Of a stretch of 64,000 nucleotides of DNA, positions 58,654-64,000 are shown piece after piece. The DNA is from Coriobacteriia bacterium (lineage in GTDB: Bacteria; Actinomycetota; Coriobacteriia; Anaerosomatales; Anaerosomataceae). The stretch is from NCBI GenBank assembly GCA_030652115.1, contig JAUSBK010000001.1:368254-432253 (forward strand), given 5' to 3'. The number at the start of each line of letters is the position of its first letter. Position 1 is the first letter of the stretch. The position numbers were made by a program, and so were the translations under genes. Under the pieces are notes generated by a model, which worked only from the letters and a program-made list of their open reading frames with translations, had not been told where the DNA came from and did no database searches.

Positions 58654-59777
58654 TGCACGTTGCCGTGGTCGGCCCCGTGCCGCCTCCGTATCAGGGGATG
58701 ACCGTCTACACCCGCATGCTGCTCGACGAACTCGACGCCGAGGGCATGCCGGTGCGCTGGATCGACAGTTCGGACCACCGCGACCTCTCGAACATGGGTC
58801 GCATCGACTGGGAGAACCTGTGGGGCGCGGCGCGCACCGCGTTCGGCATCCTGGGGTCGGTTCGACTCGAGCGGCCTCGGCTGCTGTATCTGCCGATCGC
58901 GCAGTCGGGACTGCCGTTCGTGCGGGATGCGATCCACCTGCTGCTCGGCCGGATCGTAGGAATGCGGCTCGTCGTCCATCTGCACGGGGGCGACTTCCCC
59001 AGCTTCTACACCGGAGAGCCGGGCATGGTGCGGTGGATCATCCGCAAGACGCTCGACGGCTGCTCGGCGATCGTCGTGCTCGCTCCGTCGCTCGGCACTC
59101 AGTTCGAGGGGATCACCGCACGTCCGGCGATCCGCGTGGTCGCCAACGCGGTCGCTCCGGTGCTCGACGAGGCGGCGATCGAGGCGCGCTACGCCGACAT
59201 CACGGAGCGCCCCGTGCGGGTGTCCTTCCTTGCAGCCATCACCGGTCCCAAGGGCGCGGTGGACTTTGCGCACGCGATCGAGAGGCTGCCGGATGACGTG
59301 CGTGCACGCGCGAGGTTCGTGATCGCCGGCAACCGGGACGGGAACTTCGAGGACGACTACCGGCTGGTGGCGGCGACCGTCGAGCGGCTCGCCGCCGACG
59401 GTACCGACATCGCCCTCGAGGGTGTGGTGGACGCTGGCGGGAAGGCCACCTTCTTCGGCGAGACCGACATCTTCGCGCTGCCTTCGCACCGCGAGGGGCA
59501 GCCGCTCGTGGTGCTCGAGGCGCTCTCGGCGGGCTGCGCGGTCGTGAGCACGACGGTCGGCGGCATACCCGAGACGGTCACCGAGGGTGAAGATGGCCGA
59601 CTGGTCGCATCGGGCGATGTCGACGCGCTCGCTCGGATTCTGCGTGAGCTGATCGAAGACCCTGTGGCGACGGTCGCCCTCGGCCGTCGGGGCAGGGAAC
59701 GCTGGGAGCGCTGCTACCAACCACGTGTGCACGGCGCGGCCATAGCCGAGGTCTTGCGAGACGTGCTCGGCGGCTAG
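58653..59777 (+). CDS. GT4-type glycosyltransferase
   Basis: 374 residues. MHVAVVGPVPPPYQGMTVYT opens the GT-B fold; VVHLHGGDFPSFYTGEPG, VVANAVAPVLDE, FFGETDIFALPSHREGQPLV and EALSAGCAVVSTTVGGIPE mark GT4. HREGQP carries the conserved nucleotide-binding Glu. Last of the plus-strand set, convergent with the second amidotransferase gene. Confidence 0.92.
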   Translation: MHVAVVGPVPPPYQGMTVYTRMLLDELDAEGMPVRWIDSSDHRDLSNMGRIDWENLWGAARTAFGILGSVRLERPRLLYLPIAQSGLPFVRDAIHLLLGRIVGMRLVVHLHGGDFPSFYTGEPGMVRWIIRKTLDGCSAIVVLAPSLGTQFEGITARPAIRVVANAVAPVLDEAAIEARYADITERPVRVSFLAAITGPKGAVDFAHAIERLPDDVRARARFVIAGNRDGNFEDDYRLVAATVERLAADGTDIALEGVVDAGGKATFFGETDIFALPSHREGQPLVVLEALSAGCAVVSTTVGGIPETVTEGEDGRLVASGDVDALARILRELIEDPVATVALGRRGRERWERCYQPRVHGAAIAEVLRDVLGG

Positions 59778-59801
59778 CTGCACCGTCGGCCGGAGGACCG
59801 C

Positions 59802-61705
<1,904 letters not shown>

Positions 61706-61706
<1 letters not shown>

Positions 61707-62731
61707 CAGTCTCGCCCCTGTTCCGCCGTCGGGGCGCGGTCGGCATCGGCGCACTCGGCCACCAGCTCGGCGAGATGGAGGAAGCGCACGCCGTCCTCGG
61801 CGAGTGCACGAAGCGCGGCGAGTGAGACCGGCGACATCGACTTGGGGTGCCCGATGAGCGTGACCGCGTCCGCTGCGTGAGCGAGGATGGCGCGGAGGAG
61901 ATCGGGCGATGTGGACTCGACCGCAAGCAGTGCCTGCGACGGCAGCAGCTTGCTGAGCAGCGTGCTGTACCCGGGCATGTGCGTTCCGTCGCCGAAGCTC
62001 TTGTAGTCGCGGGGATTGCGCAGCATATCGGAGCGGCGACGCAGTCGCGTGAGCGGCCCGACGCGAGCGGAGCTTACCGGGACCTCGGCGAACCGACCGC
62101 CGGGCGTGGGCGTCACCGGGTCCGTGTCGAAGCGCCAACACGGCCGGCGCGGAGCGTTTCTGTAGTCGAACGAGTGCGTGGCGGTGTGCGCGACCGTGCC
62201 GGCAGCAACGGAGCTGTCGATCGTCAGACCTGCGGCATCCATCGCCTCGCCGATGATGTCGAACGGCTGCGCGCAGAACCCTCCCGCCCGGTACGCCTGA
62301 ACCGAGTACTGCGGGTCGACTTCCCGCACGATGGCGGCCATGGCCTCGGTCGCCGAGACCACCAGGTCGACGGCACGCTCGCGCCCGAGCGCGCGGAGCT
62401 GATAGTAGCGGTAGGTGGGGAAGACCCACCTTCCCTCACCGAACCACACGGCGTCGACCCAGTGAGGGTGCATCTGCAGCTCGACGCGATGCCCACCTGC
62501 GACCATCCGCTGGAGCTGGTCGCTCACGCGTCGCGCGTCTTCGGAGGCGCGCGGCTCCTCGAGCACGCGCAGCAGATAGGCGGCGTCCACGAAGAAGCAG
62601 CCCGGAGCCCCAAGTTCGGCGAGCTCAGCGAGCAGGGCGTCGGTGGGTTCGAGCAGGCAGCGTTCGGGGGTGCCAGACCGGCCGAAGAAGAGCTCGTAGT
62701 CAAAGGTGAGCACGACGCTGCGCTTGCTCAC
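61706..62731 (-). CDS. Polysaccharide-deacetylase-like protein
   Basis: 341 residues from GTG 62731, overlapping the upstream stop by four bases. VVLTFDYELFFGRSG has the NodB-fold Asp pair region, HRVELQMHPHWVDAVW the His ligands (HPHW), and AYRAGGFCAQPFD the family's Arg-Ala-Gly-Gly loop. IGHPKSMSPVSL near the end supplies the last His. The enzyme group removes N-acetyl groups from chain sugars. No signal peptide is visible, so it may act on cytoplasmic lipid-linked intermediates. Confidence 0.85.
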
Positions 62732-63750
62732 CGCGTCTGCCCTACCTGATCGATGATGTCCGCCGCGTCTCCCCGCATGCGCCTCATCATCCCATACAGG
62801 GCGTACTTCCATTCGTTCAGCGGCATCTTCCACAGGAATCTCTCGATGACCTCGCCGCCGAAGCGCGTCTTGAACTGCAAGAGCCCCGCGTACTTGCTGT
62901 CGGGCTCGGGGTTCAGGCGAACGCCGACGAAGTCGTAGACGCCGGCGCCGTGCTGGTGGGCGCGGAGCATCGCCTCCCACTGCAGCAGGTTTGCGGCGCC
63001 TTGTGTGGGGGAGTCTGCGGTGCCGGCGAACAGACAGTGCGCGCCGAAGCGACTCCAGGGATTCACCACGCAGGCCTTGGGGGCACCGTCGAAGCGCGCG
63101 ACCCCGATGTCGAGTGCGTCGCCGAGGCCCTCGACCAGCGCCCGGAACTCGCTCAGGCCCGGGAAGGAGAGCCCGGAGCGAGCCATCGTGCCGGCACACA
63201 ACGCGTGCGCCTCATCCGCAAGGTGGGATCCCCATTCGGCGGACACGCCGAGTGACTTCGCTTTGCGGATGATGGCGCGGTTCCGCCCTGTGAGTCCGCC
63301 CCACAGTTCTTCCTCGGTGACTGACAGGTCGACGAGCACCGTGCCGAAGGGTGCCGAGGCGGCACCGGCGGGGGCGGTTCGGAAGAGCGCCATCGTCGCG
63401 GGCTGCGTGATGAAGTCGAATCCATCAGCCCTGCACTGGAGGACCGCACCTTCGAGGAATGCTCGCTCGGTCTGAAGATCGATCGGCCTGCTGGACCATA
63501 CGCCCCACTGGAACTGCAGCCAGCGAAGGCCCACCCTGCGTCGGCCAACGAACGGAACCGCGATATGCAGATCCGGCGTGGGCCGGGCCTCCAGCCATCC
63601 GAATTCGGCCCCCTGGCTTCCCAGCCAGGCCGGAGCCATGAAGATCGGCATATCGTCGGTCCACGTGGGCTCGGTGCGGGCGACGGCCATCGCGGGAAGG
63701 CCGGTGGTCGCAGGCGCCGTAGGTGCGGCGTCGCCGGGCGTCGCTGTCAT
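62728..63750 (-). CDS. FemAB-like GNAT-family acyltransferase
   Basis: About 340 residues from ATG 63750; the frame is open to 63870 and the start is uncertain. WLGSQGAEFGWLEARPTPD, LFRTAPAGAAS, LVDLSVTEEELWGGLTGRNR, IIRKAKSLGVSAEW and YDFVGVRLNPEPDSKYAGL fit FemAB/CelD-type acetyltransferases seen in exopolysaccharide loci. FKTRFGGEVIERFLWKMP ends the fold. It probably acylates a sugar or attaches an amino acid. First gene of the minus-strand trio 63750-59802. Confidence 0.85.
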   Translation of the reverse strand: MTATPGDAAPTAPATTGLPAMAVARTEPTWTDDMPIFMAPAWLGSQGAEFGWLEARPTPDLHIAVPFVGRRRVGLRWLQFQWGVWSSRPIDLQTERAFLEGAVLQCRADGFDFITQPATMALFRTAPAGAASAPFGTVLVDLSVTEEELWGGLTGRNRAIIRKAKSLGVSAEWGSHLADEAHALCAGTMARSGLSFPGLSEFRALVEGLGDALDIGVARFDGAPKACVVNPWSRFGAHCLFAGTADSPTQGAANLLQWEAMLRAHQHGAGVYDFVGVRLNPEPDSKYAGLLQFKTRFGGEVIERFLWKMPLNEWKYALYGMMRRMRGDAADIIDQVGQTR

Positions 63751-63937
63751 CCGATCTGTGCTCTCCACGCGACCCGATCCCCCCACATCCACCCCGCGTG
63801 CATGCTGTGGCGCCCGCGGCAAGTCTACCACCTCGGCATTCGGGAACCGGCCTGCGACCGCTCGTCGCAAAGGACCGCTGCAAGGTCAAGTGCGCTGCGG
63901 CCGGAGCCGATAAGAACAACGTGTGAGTTGAGTACTG

Positions 63938-64000
63938 AATAGCGGGCTAATACCCCGGAAAGGCAACTCCGCCGAAAGGCGGACGACGCAAAGTCACGGG
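63938..64000 (+). promoter_or_regulatory. Cyclic-di-GMP-I (GEMM) riboswitch, 3' part cut by window edge
   Basis: AGGCAAC (63961-63967) leads into a six-pair hairpin, TCCGCC-GAAA-GGCGGA (63968-63983), with a GNRA loop, then CGACGCAAAG and TCACGGG. GGCAA..GAAA..GACGCAAAG..CACGGG is the core of the GEMM-I aptamer, including the tetraloop and the purine-rich junction that binds the ligand. Closing helix and expression platform lie beyond 64000. It would control a plus-strand gene outside the window. It is divergent from the FemAB-like gene. Confidence 0.85.

Overview
High-GC window that reads as the chromosome of an actinobacterium, most likely an anaerobic or microaerophilic member of the Coriobacteriia or a relative (inference). 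The pointers are high GC in third codon positions, frequent GTG starts, a probable 6C RNA (a class known from Actinobacteria), a multihaem cytochrome c, a 2-hydroxyacyl-CoA dehydratase/activase cassette and an ADP-forming acyl-CoA synthetase. I see no insertion sequence, prophage, CRISPR array or rRNA. One tRNA (Ser-CGA) is present.

Layout. 1-4.6 kb: a truncated GH5 glycosidase, a MASE3-SpoIIE phosphatase with a probably leaderless mRNA, tRNA-Ser, an unknown gene and a twelve-site cytochrome c. 4.7-10 kb: a secreted beta-propeller protein, a lipoprotein, a tocopherol-cyclase-like protein, MgtC, and small stress-type proteins separated by strong hairpins. 10-15.2 kb: a large soluble sensor kinase and an OmpR-type regulator flanking a probable 6C RNA and a PRC-barrel protein. 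15.2-26.3 kb: a short-chain dehydrogenase, an M19 dipeptidase, a DUF1611 protein, then a peptide-use operon (pepD, OPT transporter, PqqD-like protein, 76-aa protein) followed by an ADP-forming acyl-CoA synthetase, and an opposing B12-binding radical SAM gene. 26.5-31.8 kb: a lipoprotein, a YpfJ-type metallopeptidase, a yhbD-yhbE-like pair, DegV and a flavin disulfide reductase homologue. 31.8-36.2 kb: a sugar operon on the minus strand with a GH13 glucosidase, an 81-aa protein and a fused glucose-6-phosphate dehydrogenase/6-phosphogluconate dehydrogenase. 36.4-39.4 kb: a three-gene acyl-CoA-dehydratase-like cassette. 39.4-45 kb: a second short-chain dehydrogenase, small proteins, a DUF2089/membrane/SHOCT-like operon and an RlpA-like secreted protein. 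45-63.8 kb: a large exopolysaccharide locus (priming transferase, WecG-type and GT4 transferases, flippase, O-antigen-ligase-type polymerase, Wzz-tyrosine kinase, two asparagine-synthase-like amidotransferases, two-domain oxidoreductase, polysaccharide deacetylase, FemAB-like protein). The window ends inside a cyclic-di-GMP-I riboswitch that points to a gene beyond the edge.

Regulatory DNA stands out. Two TGTGA-N6-TCACA palindromes precede the exopolysaccharide locus. A related palindrome ending in ATTGTTACAA precedes both short-chain dehydrogenase genes. A hairpin repeat occurs downstream of three plus-strand genes, and its two full copies show compensating base changes in the stem. Function calls come from motif recognition by eye; no search was run.
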